DNA of 64,000 nucleotides from contig NC_085046.1 of NCBI RefSeq assembly GCF_963662255.1, forward strand, positions 54,530,570 to 54,594,569, given 5' to 3'. A program made the position numbers and the translations under genes. Source of the DNA: Cinclus cinclus. Taxonomy: Eukaryota > Chordata > Aves > Passeriformes > Cinclidae. Every line of letters begins with the position of its first letter. Within the stretch, counting starts at the first letter, position 1. The notes under the pieces were generated by a model. The model searched no databases and had not been told where the DNA came from. It saw nothing but the letters and a program-made list of their open reading frames with translations. Of this stretch, positions 34,840 to 48,138 are shown in pieces.

Positions 34840-36211
34840 TGTTTCTCTGACACAATCTCAGAGTGTGGCTTTCTCGGCCTTCTCCTGTTGCCTTTTCCCT
34901 CTGCCCTCAAATGCCAATGTGGGCGGCAACTGGGAGGGGAGGGGATAGGAACATTGTAGCCACAGGGGCCCAGAGGAGCCCTGGCAGGGGCCTGTGCCCA
35001 GTGCTACAGGAAGACAAGAAGCAGCCCCCAGGCCAAGCTTGGGACCCAGCCTGGGAGTCTGGAAAGCTTCCTGCTCTCAACTGCAGGGCAGGACAGGCCA
35101 TGTTCATGGGGCATGAGCTGCAGGCAGCAAGCGAGCTAAAAGGGACAGAAGGAGCCCTCAGCTGGGGTCACAGTCAGTGCTGCAGAGGAAAGCAAAACTT
35201 CTCGGGATCCAGAGCCAATGTGGCCTGAGGGAAAGTTCCTTCTTGACCCCAGGGCTACTGATTGGCCGTGTTGAAAAGGGGCTCTGGAATGAAGGCAGCC
35301 AGTGGAAACACCGGTCGCCTTGGAGAACCACATGCCATCCTGCCTGTTCAGCAGAGTCAGCTGCACAGGACAACCCAGGGTCTGCCAGGCCAAGTGCCAG
35401 TGGCACAATAGGTAGAGTCTGCAAGGATGCTCCAGGAAGTCCCTGATGCAAAGAGATGGAGAGATGCTTCGTTGGTGTGGCTAGCTTTTAGCTGTCAGAA
35501 TAAACCAAAACTCTTGTAGGGATCTTCAGAAGATCCCGCCCTTCAAAATGACAATGGCCTGCACCGAGAGAGGGGCCAGCTTCCAGTTTGATGCCGCCCT
35601 GAGCACTGAAGGGGATGAGTGGAGGGAAAGAGCCAAGAGGAAGGATGGATTTGAACAAATCCACAGGATTCCTGCCAAGCCATTGAAGCCTAAGTGCAGA
35701 TGTATCCTTGGCCAAGGAAATGAGTGACTTGAGATGGCGACAAGTCAGATGTGTACAGGCGAGAAACGCAAGCCCTCTATTTAAGGAGGGTTCCGAACAA
35801 TCAAGAGAGCTTTTGTCACGTGGATCACCGAGGGTTGTGTGTCTGTCTCCAGCCAGGACCGCGGTTACCGTTCTACTCAACGACAGCAGAGATTTTCTCC
35901 CCGTTTTGGACCGTTTTTGGTTTGCCCAAAAGGGTGCTTGATGCTTCTTTTTCAGTTCTCTCTCCATCGTCAACTTGATGTTTCAATGGGATGAGGAGAG
36001 CAACAGCGGGTTGCAAGGGTCACTGAGCTAAGGACCACACCATCGTGCCCGTCAACAGCGATCCAATGGGGCTGTGGAGAAGAAAAGAAATGGGAATTGA
36101 AAAGCAACCTGGCAAGAAGTTGATGCGGAGACTGGCAGGAGATGTCAGCATGTGCTCGCCTGTCCGAGTGGCGCAGGCGAGCAGCACTGAGAATAGAGAA
36201 GAAGGGCTGTC
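34840..36211. other. Spacer S11
   Basis: CATGTTCATGG replaces CATCTTCATGG, a private change. Exon 1 for U12 is 36212-36291. Intron 1 (36292-36720) is TATAAAA (36341) with AATCCGAGG, a mix of the two main forms. Confidence 0.65.
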
Positions 36212-36980
36212 ATGTCACGGGATTTAAAGCAGCCAAGCCACGTGCCTGATGTACACAGAAGCCTCCCGTGCCAAAAGTGGGAAACTAGCAGGTAATGTGC
36301 TTCTTGCGGAGAAATGATGGGACCGAGGTGGCCAAATGATTATAAAATCCGAGGCAAGAAAGAGGGAATGATGGCATGGCCCACTTACCCCATGTTTTCT
36401 CCTGAGGCCGTGGACTTGCAGGGGCTAAAGGCCCGCTCTGGCAGATTTGGAAGGCAGTCAAGGCAGCCAGGCGAGAGCAGTGACATCAGCGTGACATCAG
36501 CGGCCCACAAACCGCATGGGTGGCAACCTCAGTGAGCAAAGCATTGTGACCTCACATCCCTCACTGCTTATGTTTGGGCACAGACAGAGCTGGGCTCAGA
36601 CCGGCTCGCGCCTGGACTCCTGGCAAGCGTGCCTGCGAGGACTGGAAGCCCGCGAGGTCCTTGGGAGCTGCTGTGGGCAAGTCTGGGTTGTGATTCCCAC
36701 GCCTTTGCCTGTTTCCTTAGCCATACGTGGTTGAGGAAGCCAAGCAGTGTGAGCGGTGCTTGCGGCGGCACAGGTGAGCGGTGCAGGAAAGGACTACGGG
36801 GTGGCCGTGGGCTGGGCGATGGTGTCTGGGGAGCTGTGAGTGTGTGGTGTCCTTCTTGAGGGGCCTGGGCGCTCCTTTGAGCCGCCCATCTCCCTGGGAC
36901 AGCAAGTGACCTGTTTTGCAGCGTGTCACACCAGCAGGAGGGAGCAGCTGCTGTGCCCAGCTCTGCTGCAAGCCACAAGC

Positions 36981-37822
36981 ATGGCCACGGAGACAGACTG
37001 GAACTGCCCCATCTGCCGTGACGGTCCCGGTGAAAAGGCTTCTGTAACACCGTGCGTCCACCAGTTCTGCCTGGGCTGCATTGTGCGCTGGGTCAAGACC
37101 AAGCCATTGTGCCCCCTGTGCAGGCAGCCTATCAAGAGCATCGTTTACTCTGTTCGGTCGGAGGAAGACTTTCTGGAGATAGCTCTCCCAAGCTCCTCAG
37201 ACTCATGGGCTGCTGGTCACCAGGATGAGCAGGGGGCTGCGGAGCGCATGCCCAGCACCTATGTAGCTGGCTTCCCAGCTGAGCTCTGGGCTGGCATTTT
37301 CCAGGACTGCTCAGAAATCCTGGAGCCCCTGCTGCCCTGGCTGAACCAGGAGCTTTCGCAGCTGCTCAGGACCCACTGGTGGGAGGTGGCTCTGGCACAG
37401 AGTGTGGTCGTAGCCAATTTGTGCTACTATGGGCTGAGGCAGGAGGCCTTGGTCCAGGAGCTGCAAGGCCTGCTGCAGGAGCAGACGGTGGCATTTGTGC
37501 GCCGGCTCATTGACACTGCTGCTGACAGGTGCAGTGATGAGATCCTGCGGTGGATGAACCTCCTGAACTCCCATGCTCAGGAGGAAGAGGAGCAGGAGCA
37601 GGAGCAGGAGCAGGAGGAAGAGGAGGAGGGTCCCAAAGGCATCACTGCCTCCCTCCAGGGGACTCTCACCCCCATGGTGGCCTCCTCCCACAGCCCTATG
37701 GTCTCCAATGTGGAAGCAGACACTGGAACATTGGAAGCCACGCTGCGTGAGGGGCCCAGCCGCTCTCCATCCATGCCCGTCCATGCAGAGCGGGAGCAGC
37801 CCCAGGACGAGCCTGGTGAGGC

Positions 37823-37867
<45 letters not shown>

Positions 37868-38054
37868 AGGCCCCTCTGCCCAAGGCTGCAGCCGCAGCCG
37901 TCGTGCTCCTGGCCGGGACACGGACAGCGTGCCCAAGGAGCGCCGGCGCCCCACAAAGAGGAAGGCCTCTAGACCTCAGGACTCTCCCCAGCCCCCAAAA
38001 AGGCCGTCCCGCCAGCGCAAGCCCAAGCCAAGGCCCCTTGATTGTAGGAAGTAG
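36981..38054 (+). CDS. TOPORS-like RING protein, U12 (class W, 357 aa)
   Basis: The protein is identical to U1, with the silent GGT codon and (CAG)12 at 37828-37863. Upstream exons are 36212-36291 and 36721-36773, and intron 2 is 36774-36921. Poly(A) signals lie at 38115 and 38155. Confidence 0.88.
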
Positions 38055-38164
38055 GAGTAGATGTAGGAGTAAAGAATCAATGTTAGGAGTTGGAAATTGT
38101 TTTTAGAAGTAGGAAATAAATGGTAGAGTTAGGAAATCAATTGTAGAAGTAGGAAATAAATTGT

Positions 38165-39536
38165 TGTTTCTCTGACACAATCTCAGAGTGTGGCTTTCTC
38201 GGCCTTCTCCTGTTGCCTTTTCCCTCTGCCCTCAAATGCCAATGTGGGCGGCAACTGGGAGGGGAGGGGATAGGAACATTGTAGCCACAGGGGCCCAGAG
38301 GAGCCCTGGCAGGGGCCTGTGCCCAGTGCTACAGGAAGACAAGAAGCAGCCCCCAGGCCAAGCTTGGGACCCAGCCTGGGAGTCTGGAAAGCTTCCTGCT
38401 CTCAACTGCAGGGCAGGACAGGCCATCTTCATGGGGCATGAGCTGCAGGCAGCAAGCGAGCTAAAAGGGACAGAAGGAGCCCTCAGCTGGGGTCACAGTC
38501 AGTGCTGCAGAGGAAAGCAAAACTTCTCGGGATCCAGAGCCAATGTGGCCTGAGGGAAAGTTCCTTCTTGACCCCAGGGCTACTGATTGGCCGTGTTGAA
38601 AAGGGGCTCTGGAATGAAGGCAGCCAGTGGAAACACCGGTCGCCTTGGAGAACCACATGCCATCCTGCCTGTTCAGCAGAGTCAGCTGCACAGGACAACC
38701 CAGGGTCTGCCAGGCCAAGTGCCAGTGGCACAATAGGTAGAGTCTGCAAGGATGCTCCAGGAAGTCCCTGATGCAAAGAGATGGAGAGATGCTTCGTTGG
38801 TGTGGCTAGCTTTTAGCTGTCAGAATAAACCAAAACTCTTGTAGGGATCTTCAGAAGATCCCGCCCTTCAAAATGACAATGGCCTGCACCGAGAGAGGGG
38901 CCAGCTTCCAGTTTGATGCCGCCCTGAGCACTGAAGGGGATGAGTGGAGGGAAAGAGCCAAGAGGAAGGATGGATTTGAACAAATCCACAGGATTCCTGC
39001 CAAGCCATTGAAGCCTAAGTGCAGATGTATCCTTGGCCAAGGAAATGAGTGACTTGAGATGGCGACAAGTCAGATGTGTACAGGCGAGAAACGCAAGCCC
39101 TCTATTTAAGGAGGGTTCCGAACAATCAAGAGAGCTTTTGTCACGTGGATCACCGAGGGTTGTGTGTCTGTCTCCAGCCAGGACCGCGGTTACCGTTCTA
39201 CTCAACGACAGCAGAGATTTTCTCCCCGTTTTGGACCGTTTTTGGTTTGCCCAAAAGGGTGCTTGATGCTTCTTTTTCAGTTCTCTCTCCATCGTCAACT
39301 TGATGTTTCAATGGGATGAGGAGAGCAACAGCGGGTTGCAAGGGTCACTGAGCTAAGGACCACACCATCGTGCCCGTCAACAGCGATCCAATGGGGCTGT
39401 GGAGAAGAAAAGAAATGGGAATTGAAAAGCAACCTGGCAAGAAGTTGATGCGGAGACTGGCAGGAGATGTCAGCATGTGCTCGCCTGTCCGAGTGGCGCA
39501 GGCGAGCAGCACTGAGAATAGAGAAGAAGGGCTGTC
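38165..39536. other. Spacer S12
   Basis: Variants are GGCGACAAG and AAGCCCTC. Exon 1 for U13 is 39537-39616. Intron 1 (39617-40045) is TATAAAA (39666) with GGGACTGAGG. It matches S5 in markers. Confidence 0.65.
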
Positions 39537-40305
39537 ATGTCACGGGATTTAAAGCAGCCAAGCCACGTGCCTGATGTACACAGAAGCCTCCCGTGCCAAA
39601 AGTGGGAAACTAGCAGGTAATGTGCTTCTTGCGGAGAAATGATGGGACTGAGGTGGCCAAATGATTATAAAATCCAAGGCAAGAAAGAGGGAATGATGGC
39701 ATGGCCCACGTACCCCATGTTTTCTCCTGAGGCCGTGGACTTGCAGGGGCTAAAGGCCCGCTCTGGCAGATTTGGAAGGCAGTCAAGGCAGCCAGGCGAG
39801 AGCAGTGACATCAGCGTGACATCAGCGGCCCACAAACCGCATGGGTGGCAACCTCAGTGAGCAAAGCATTGTGACCTCACATCCCTCACTGCTTATGTTT
39901 GGGCACAGACAGAGCTGGGCTCAGACCGGCTCGCGCCTGGACTCCTGGCAAGCGTGCCTGCGAGGACTGGAAGCCCGCGAGGTCCTTGGGAGCTGCTGTG
40001 GGCAAGTCTGGGTTGTGATTCCCACGCCTTTGCCTGTTTCCTTAGCCATACGTGGTTGAGGAAGCCAAGCAGTGTGAGCGGTGCTTGCGGCGGCACAGGT
40101 GAGCGGTGCAGGAAAGGACTACGGGGTGGCCGTGGGCTGGGCGATGGTGTCTGGGGAGCTGTGAGTGTGTGGTGTCCTTCTTGAGGGGCCTGGGCGCTCC
40201 TTTGAGCCGCCCATCTCCCTGGGACAGCAAGTGACCTGTTTTGCAGCGTGTCACACCAGCAGGAGGGAGCAGCTGCTGTGCCCAGCTCTGCTGCAAGCCA
40301 CAAGC

Positions 40306-41147
40306 ATGGCCACGGAGACAGACTGGAACTGCCCCATCTGCCGTGACGGTCCCGGTGAAAAGGCTTCTGTAACACCGTGCGTCCACCAGTTCTGCCTGGG
40401 CTGCATTGTGCGCTGGGTCAAGACCAAGCCATTGTGCCCCCTGTGCAGGCAGCCTATCAAGAGCATCGTTTACTCTGTTCGGTCGGAGGAAGACTTTCTG
40501 GAGATAGCTCTCCCAAGCTCCTCAGACTCATGGGCTGCTGGTCACCAGGATGAGCAGGGGGCTGCGGAGCGCATGCCCAGCACCTATGTAGCTGGCTTCC
40601 CAGCTGAGCTCTGGGCTGGCATTTTCCAGGACTGCTCAGAAATCCTGGAGCCCCTGCTGCCCTGGCTGAACCAGGAGCTTTCGCAGCTGCTCAGGACCCA
40701 CTGGTGGGAGGTGGCTCTGGCACAGAGTGTGGTCGTAGCCAATTTGTGCTACTATGGGCTGAGGCAGGAGGCCTTGGTCCAGGAGCTGCAAGGCCTGCTG
40801 CAGGAGCAGACGGTGGCATTTGTGCGCCGGCTCATTGACACTGCTGCTGACAGGTGCAGTGATGAGATCCTGCGGTGGATGAACCTCCTGAACTCCCATG
40901 CTCAGGAGGAAGAGGAGCAGGAGCAGGAGCAGGAGCAGGAGGAAGAGGAGGAGGGTCCCAAAGGCATCACTGCCTCCCTCCAGGGGACTCTCACCCCCAT
41001 GGTGGCCTCCTCCCACAGCCCTATGGTCTCCAATGTGGAAGCAGACACTGGAACATTGGAAGCCACGCTGCGTGAGGGGCCCAGCCGCTCTCCATCCATG
41101 CCCGTCCATGCAGAGCGGGAGCAGCCCCAGGACGAGCCTGGTGAGGC

Positions 41148-41192
<45 letters not shown>

Positions 41193-41379
41193 AGGCCCCT
41201 CTGCCCAAGGCTGCAGCCGCAGCCGTCGTGCTCCTGGCCGGGACACGGACAGCGTGCCCAAGGAGCGCCGGCGCCCCACAAAGAGGAAGGCCTCTAGACC
41301 TCAGGACTCTCCCCAGCCCCCAAAAAGGCCGTCCCGCCAGCGCAAGCCCAAGCCAAGGCCCCTTGATTGTAGGAAGTAG
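40306..41379 (+). CDS. TOPORS-like RING protein, U13 (class W, 357 aa)
   Basis: The protein is identical to U1 and it is the last class W copy in the window. It has the GGT silent codon and (CAG)12 at 41153-41188. Upstream exons are 39537-39616 and 40046-40098, and intron 2 is 40099-40246. Poly(A) signals lie at 41440 and 41480. Confidence 0.88.
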
Positions 41380-41489
41380 GAGTAGATGTAGGAGTAAAGA
41401 ATCAATGTTAGGAGTTGGAAATTGTTTTTAGAAGTAGGAAATAAATGGTAGAGTTAGGAAATCAATTGTAGAAGTAGGAAATAAATTGT

Positions 41490-42861
41490 TGTTTCTCTGA
41501 CACAATCTCAGAGTGTGGCTTTCTCGGCCTTCTCCTGTTGCCTTTTCCCTCTGCCCTCAAATGCCAATGTGGGCGGCAACTGGGAGGGGAGGGGATAGGA
41601 ACATTGTAGCCACAGGGGCCCAGAGGAGCCCTGGCAGGGGCCTGTGCCCAGTGCTACAGGAAGACAAGAAGCAGCCCCCAGGCCAAGCTTGGGACCCAGC
41701 CTGGGAGTCTGGAAAGCTTCCTGCTCTCAACTGCAGGGCAGGACAGGCCATCTTCATGGGGCATGAGCTGCAGGCAGCAAGCGAGCTAAAAGGGACAGAA
41801 GGAGCCCTCAGCTGGGGTCACAGTCAGTGCTGCAGAGGAAAGCAAAACTTCTCGGGATCCAGAGCCAATGTGGCCTGAGGGAAAGTTCCTTCTTGACCCC
41901 AGGGCTACTGATTGGCCGTGTTGAAAAGGGGCTCTGGAATGAAGGCAGCCAGTGGAAACACCGGTCGCCTTGGAGAACCACATGCCATCCTGCCTGTTCA
42001 GCAGAGTCAGCTGCACAGGACAACCCAGGGTCTGCCAGGCCAAGTGCCAGTGGCACAATAGGTAGAGTCTGCAAGGATGCTCCAGGAAGTCCCTGATGCA
42101 AAGAGATGGAGAGATGCTTCGTTGGTGTGGCTAGCTTTTAGCTGTCAGAATAAACCAAAACTCTTGTAGGGATCTTCAGAAGATCCCGCCCTTCAAAATG
42201 ACAATGGCCTGCACCGAGAGAGGGGCCAGCTTCCAGTTTGATGCCGCCCTGAGCACTGAAGGGGATGAGTGGAGGGAAAGAGCCAAGAGGAAGGATGGAT
42301 TTGAACAAATCCACAGGATTCCTGCCAAGCCATTGAAGCCTAAGTGCAGATGTATCCTTGGCCAAGGAAATGAGTGACTTGAGATGGCGACAAGTCAGAT
42401 GTGTACAGGCGAGAAACGCAAGCCCTCTATTTAAGGAGGGTTCCGAACAATCAAGAGAGCTTTTGTCACGTGGATCACCGAGGGTTGTGTGTCTGTCTCC
42501 AGCCAGGACCGCGGTTACCGTTCTACTCAACGACAGCAGAGATTTTCTCCCCGTTTTGGACCGTTTTTGGTTTGCCCAAAAGGGTGCTTGATGCTTCTTT
42601 TTCAGTTCTCTCTCCATCGTCAACTTGATGTTTCAATGGGATGAGGAGAGCAACAGCGGGTTGCAAGGGTCACTGAGCTAAGGACCACACCATCGTGCCC
42701 GTCAACAGCGATCCAATGGGGCTGTGGAGAAGAAAAGAAATGGGAATTGAAAAGCAACCTGGCAAGAAGTTGATGCGGAGACTGGCAGGAGATGTCAGCA
42801 TGTGCTCGCCTGTCCGAGTGGCGCAGGCGAGCAGCACTGAGAATAGAGAAGAAGGGCTGTC
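41490..42861. other. Spacer S13, boundary from class W to class R
   Basis: Exon 1 for U14 is 42862-42941 (CCG, Cys). Intron 1 (42942-43370) is TGTAAAT (42991) with a private TTCCGGGGC and the CTCAATGAGC marker shared with the introns before U4 and U7. A private CCCGCAAGG lies at the site where U4 and U7 have CCCGTGAGG. Confidence 0.65.
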
Positions 42862-43630
42862 ATGTCACGGGATTTAAAGCAGCCAAGCCACGTGCCGGAT
42901 GTACACAGAAGCCTCCCGTGCCAAAAGTGGGAAACTAGCAGGTAATGTGCTTCTAGCGGAGAAATGCTGGGACTGAGGTGGCCAAATGATTGTAAATTCC
43001 GGGGCAAGAAAGAGGGAATGATGGCATGGCCCACTTACCCCATGTTTTCTCCTGAGGCCGTGTACTTGCAGGGGCTAAAGGCCCGCTCTGGCAGATTTGG
43101 AAGGCAGTCAAGGCAGCCAGGCCAGAGCAGTGACAACAGCGTGACATCAGCGGCCCACAAACCGCATGGGTGGCAACCTCAATGAGCAAAGCATTGTGAC
43201 CTCACATCCCTCACTGCTTATGTTTGGGCACAGACAGAGCTGGGCTCAGACCGGCTCGCGCCTGGACTCCTGGCAAGCGTGCCTGCGAGGACTGGAAGCC
43301 CGCAAGGTCCTTGGGAGCTGCTGTGGGCAAGTCTGGGTTGTGATTCCCACGCCTTTGCCTGTTTCCTTAGCCATACGTGGTTGAGGAAGCCAAGCAGTGT
43401 GAGCGGTGCTTGCGGCGGCACAGGTGAGCGGTGCAGGAAAGGACTACGGGGTGGCCGTGGGCTGGGCGATGGTGTCTGGGGAGCTGTGAGTGTGTGGTGT
43501 CCTTCTTGAGGGGCCTGGGCGCTCCTTTGAGCCGCCCATCTCCCTGGGACAGCAAGTGACCTGTTTTGCAGCGTGTCACACCAGCAGGAGGGAGCAGCTG
43601 CTGTGCCCAGCTCTGCTGCAAGCCACAAGC

Positions 43631-44466
43631 ATGGCCACGGAGACAGACTGGAACTGCCCCATCTGCCGTGACGGTCCCGGTGAAAAGGCTTCTGTAACAC
43701 CGTGCGTCCACCAGTTCTGCCTGGGCTGCATTGTGCGCTGGGTCAAGACCAAGCCATTGTGCCCCCTGTGCAGGCAGCCTATCAAGAGCATCGTTTACTC
43801 TGTTCGGTCGGAGGAAGACTTTCTGGAGATAGCTCTCCCAAGCTCCTCAGACTCATGGGCTGCTGGTCACCAGGATGAGCAGGGGGCTGCGGAGCGCATG
43901 CCCAGCACCTATGTAGCTGGCTTCCCAGCTGAGCTCTGGGCTGGCATTTTCCAGGACTGCTCAGAAATCCTGGAGCCCCTGCTGCCCTGGCTGAACCAGG
44001 AGCTTTCGCAGCTGCTCAGGACCCACTGGTGGGAGGTGGCTCTGGCACAGAGTGTGGTCGTAGCCAATTTGTGCTACTATGGGCTGAGGCAGGAGGCCTT
44101 GGTCCAGGAGCTGCAAGGCCTGCTGCAGGAGCAGACGGTGGCATTTGTGCGCCGGCTCATTGACACTGCTGCTGACAGGTGCAGTGATGAGATCCTGCGG
44201 CGGATGAACCTCCTGAACTCCCATGCTCAGGAGGAAGAGGAGCAGGAGCAGGAGCAGGAGGAAGAGGAGGAGGGTCCCAAAGGCATCACTGCCTCCCTCC
44301 AGGGGACTCTCACCCCCATGGTGGCCTCCTCCCACAGCCCTATGGTCTCCAATGTGGAAGCAGACACTGGAACATTGGAAGCCACGCTGCGTGAGGGGCC
44401 CAGCCGCTCTCCATCCATGCCCGTCCATGCAGAGCGGGAGCAGCCCCAGGACGAGCCTGGCGAGGC

Positions 44467-44523
<57 letters not shown>

Positions 44524-44710
44524 AGGCCCCTCTGCCCAAGGCTGCAGCCGCAGCCGTCGTGCTCCTGGCCGGGACACGGACAGCGTGCCCAAGGAGCGCC
44601 GGCGCCCCACAAAGAGGAAGGCCTCTAGACCTCAGGACTCTCCCCAGCCCCCAAAAAGGCCGTCCCGCCAGCGCAAGCCCAAGCCAAGGCCCCTTGATTG
44701 TAGGAAGTAG
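43631..44710 (+). CDS. TOPORS-like RING protein, U14 (class R, 359 aa, longest)
   Basis: Class R with the longest tract, (CAG)16 at 44472-44519, with the CAACAG lead kept. All RING ligands are intact. Upstream exons are 42862-42941 and 43371-43423, and intron 2 is 43424-43571. Poly(A) signals lie at 44771 and 44811. Confidence 0.88.
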
Positions 44711-44820
44711 GAGTAGATGTAGGAGTAAAGAATCAATGTTAGGAGTTGGAAATTGTTTTTAGAAGTAGGAAATAAATGGTAGAGTTAGGAAATCAATTGT
44801 AGAAGTAGGAAATAAATTGT

Positions 44821-46191
44821 TGTTTCTCTGACACAATCTCAGAGTGTGGCTTTCTCGGCCTTCTCCTGTTGCCTTTTCCCTCTGCCCTCAAATGCCAATG
44901 TGGGCGGCAACTGGGAGGGGAGGGGATAGGAACATTGTAGCCACAGGGGCCCAGAGGAGCCCTGGCAGGGGCCTGTGCCCAGTGCTACAGGAAGACAAGA
45001 AGCAGCCCCCAGGCCAAGCTTCGACCCAGCCTGGGAGTCTGGAAAGCTTCCTGCTCTCAACTGCAGGGCAGGACAGGCCATCTTCATGGGGCATGAGCTG
45101 CAGGCAGCAAGCGAGCTAAAAGGGACAGAAGGAGCCCTCAGCTGGGGTCACAGTCAGTGCTGCAGAGGAAAGCAAAACTTCTCGGGATCCAGAGCCAATG
45201 TGGCCTGAGGGAAAGTTCCTTCTTGACCCCAGGGCTACTGATTGGCCGTGTTGAAAAGGGGCTCTGGAATGAAGGCAGCCAGTGGAAACACCGGTCGCCT
45301 TGGAGAACCACATGCCATCCTGCCTGTTCAGCAGAGTCAGCTGCACAGGACAACCCAGGGTCTGCCAGGCCAAGTGCCAGTGGCACAATAGGTAGAGTCT
45401 GCAAGGATGCTCCAGGAAGTCCCTGATGCAAAGAGATGGAGAGATGCTTCGTTGGTGTGGCTAGCTTTTAGCTGTCAGAATAAACCAAAACTCTTGTAGG
45501 GATCTTCAGAAGATCCCGCCCTTCAAAATGACAATGGCCTGCACCGAGAGAGGGGCCAGCTTCCAGTTTGATGCCGCCCTGAGCACTGAAGGGGATGAGT
45601 GGAGGGAAAGAGCCAAGAGGAAGGATGGATTTGAACAAATCCACAGGATTCCTGCCAAGCCATTGAAGCCTAAGTGCAGATGTATCCTTGGCCAAGGAAA
45701 TGAGTGACTTGAGATGGCAACAAGTCAGATGTGTACAGGCGAGAAACGCAAGGCCTCTATTTAAGGAGGGTTCCGAACAATCAAGAGAGCTTTTGTCACG
45801 TGGATCACCGAGGGTTGTGTGTCTGTCTCCAGCCAGGACCGCGGTTACCGTTCTACTCAACGACAGCAGAGATTTTCTCCCCGTTTTGGACCGTTTTTGG
45901 TTTGCCCAAAAGGGTGCTTGATGCTTCTTTTTCAGTTCTCTCTCCATCGTCAACTTGATGTTTCAATGGGATGAGGAGAGCAACAGCGGGTTGCAAGGGT
46001 CACTGAGCTAAGGACCACACCATCGTGCCCGTCAACAGCGATCCAATGGGGCTGTGGAGAAGAAAAGAAATGGGAATTGAAAAGCAACCTGGCAAGAAGT
46101 TGATGCGGAGACTGGCAGGAGATGTCAGCATGTGCTCGCCTGTCCGAGTGGCGCAGGCGAGCAGCACTGAGAATAGAGAAGAAGGGCTGTC
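44821..46191. other. Spacer S14 with 1-bp loss
   Basis: It has the AGCTTCGACCC form seen in S9 and S10, but CACAATCTCAG after the poly(A) signals, unlike those two; this combination suggests exchange inside the spacer. Variants are GGCAACAAG and AAGGCCTC. Exon 1 for U15 is 46192-46271 (Trp), and intron 1 (46272-46700) is TGTAAAT (46321) with GGCAAGGGCAG. Confidence 0.65.
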
Positions 46192-46960
46192 ATGTCACGG
46201 GATTTAAAGCAGCCAAGCCACGTGCCGGATGTACACAGAAGCCTCCCGTGGCAAAAGTGGGAAACTAGCAGGTAATGTGCTTCTAGCGGAGAAATGCTGG
46301 GACTGAGGTGGCCAAATGATTGTAAATTCCGAGGCAAGAAAGAGGGAATGATGGCATGGCCCACTTACCCCATGTTTTCTCCTGAGGCCGTGTACTTGCA
46401 GGGGCTAAAGGCCCGCTCTGGCAGATTTGGAAGGCAGTCAAGGCAGCCAGGCAAGGGCAGTGACAACAGCGTGACATCAGCGGCCCACAAACCGCATGGG
46501 TGGCAACCTCAGTGAGCAAAGCATTGTGACCTCACATCCCTCACTGCTTATGTTTGGGCACAGACAGAGCTGGGCTCAGACCGGCTCGCGCCTGGACTCC
46601 TGGCAAGCGTGCCTGCGAGGACTGGAAGCCCGCGAGGTCCTTGGCAGCTGCTGTGGGCAAGTCTGGGTTGTGATTCCCACGCCTTTGCCTGTTTCCTTAG
46701 CCATACGTGGTTGAGGAAGCCAAGCAGTGTGAGCGGTGCTTGCGGCGGCACAGGTGAGCGGTGCAGGAAAGGACTACGGGGTGGCCGTGGGCTGGGCGAT
46801 GGTGTCTGGGGAGCTGTGAGTGTGTGGTGTCCTTCTTGAGGGGCCTGGGCGCTCCTTTGAGCCGCCCATCTCCCTGGGACAGCAAGTGACCTGTTTTGCA
46901 GCGTGTCACACCAGCAGGAGGGAGCAGCTGCTGTGCCCAGCTCTGCTGCAAGCCACAAGC

Positions 46961-47796
46961 ATGGCCACGGAGACAGACTGGAACTGCCCCATCTGCCGTG
47001 ACGGTCCCGGTGAAAAGGCTTCTGTAACACCGTGCGTCCACCAGTTCTGCCTGGGCTGCATTGTGCGCTGGGTCAAGACCAAGCCATTGTGCCCCCTGTG
47101 CAGGCAGCCTATCAAGAGCATCGTTTACTCTGTTCGGTCGGAGGAAGACTTTCTGGAGATAGCTCTCCCAAGCTCCTCAGACTCATGGGCTGCTGGTCAC
47201 CAGGATGAGCAGGGGGCTGCGGAGCGCATGCCCAGCACCTATGTAGCTGGCTTCCCAGCTGAGCTCTGGGCTGGCATTTTCCAGGACTGCTCAGAAATCC
47301 TGGAGCCCCTGCTGCCCTGGCTGAACCAGGAGCTTTCGCAGCTGCTCAGGACCCACTGGTGGGAGGTGGCTCTGGCACAGAGTGTGGTCGTAGCCAATTT
47401 GTGCTACTATGGGCTGAGGCAGGAGGCCTTGGTCCAGGAGCTGCAAGGCCTGCTGCAGGAGCAGACGGTGGCATTTGTGCGCCGGCTCATTGACACTGCT
47501 GCTGACAGGTGCAGTGATGAGATCCTGCGGCGGATGAACCTCCTGAACTCCCATGCTCAGGAGGAAGAGGAGCAGGAGCAGGAGCAGGAGGAAGAGGAGG
47601 AGGGTCCCAAAGGCATCACTGCCTCCCTCCAGGGGACTCTCACCCCCATGGTGGCCTCCTCCCACAGCCCTATGGTCTCCAATGTGGAAGCAGACACTGG
47701 AACATTGGAAGCCACGCTGCGTGAGGGGCCCAGCCGCTCTCCATCCATGCCCGTCCATGCAGAGCGGGAGCAGCCCCAGGACGAGCCTGGCGAGGC

Positions 47797-47841
<45 letters not shown>

Positions 47842-48028
47842 AGGCCCCTCTGCCCAAGGCTGCAGCCGCAGCCGTCGTGCTCCTGGCCGGGACACGGACA
47901 GCGTGCCCAAGGAGCGCCGGCGCCCCACAAAGAGGAAGGCCTCTAGACCTCAGGACTCTCCCCAGCCCCCAAAAAGGCCGTCCCGCCAGCGCAAGCCCAA
48001 GCCAAGGCCCCTTGATTGTAGGAAGTAG
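46961..48028 (+). CDS. TOPORS-like RING protein, U15 (class R, 355 aa)
   Basis: Class R with (CAG)12 at 47802-47837 and the CAACAG lead. No private residue change was seen. Upstream exons are 46192-46271 and 46701-46753, and intron 2 is 46754-46901. Poly(A) signals lie at 48089 and 48129. Confidence 0.88.
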
Positions 48029-48138
48029 GAGTAGATGTAGGAGTAAAGAATCAATGTTAGGAGTTGGAAATTGTTTTTAGAAGTAGGAAATAAATGGTAG
48101 AGTTAGGAAATCAATTGTAGAAGTAGGAAATAAATTGT

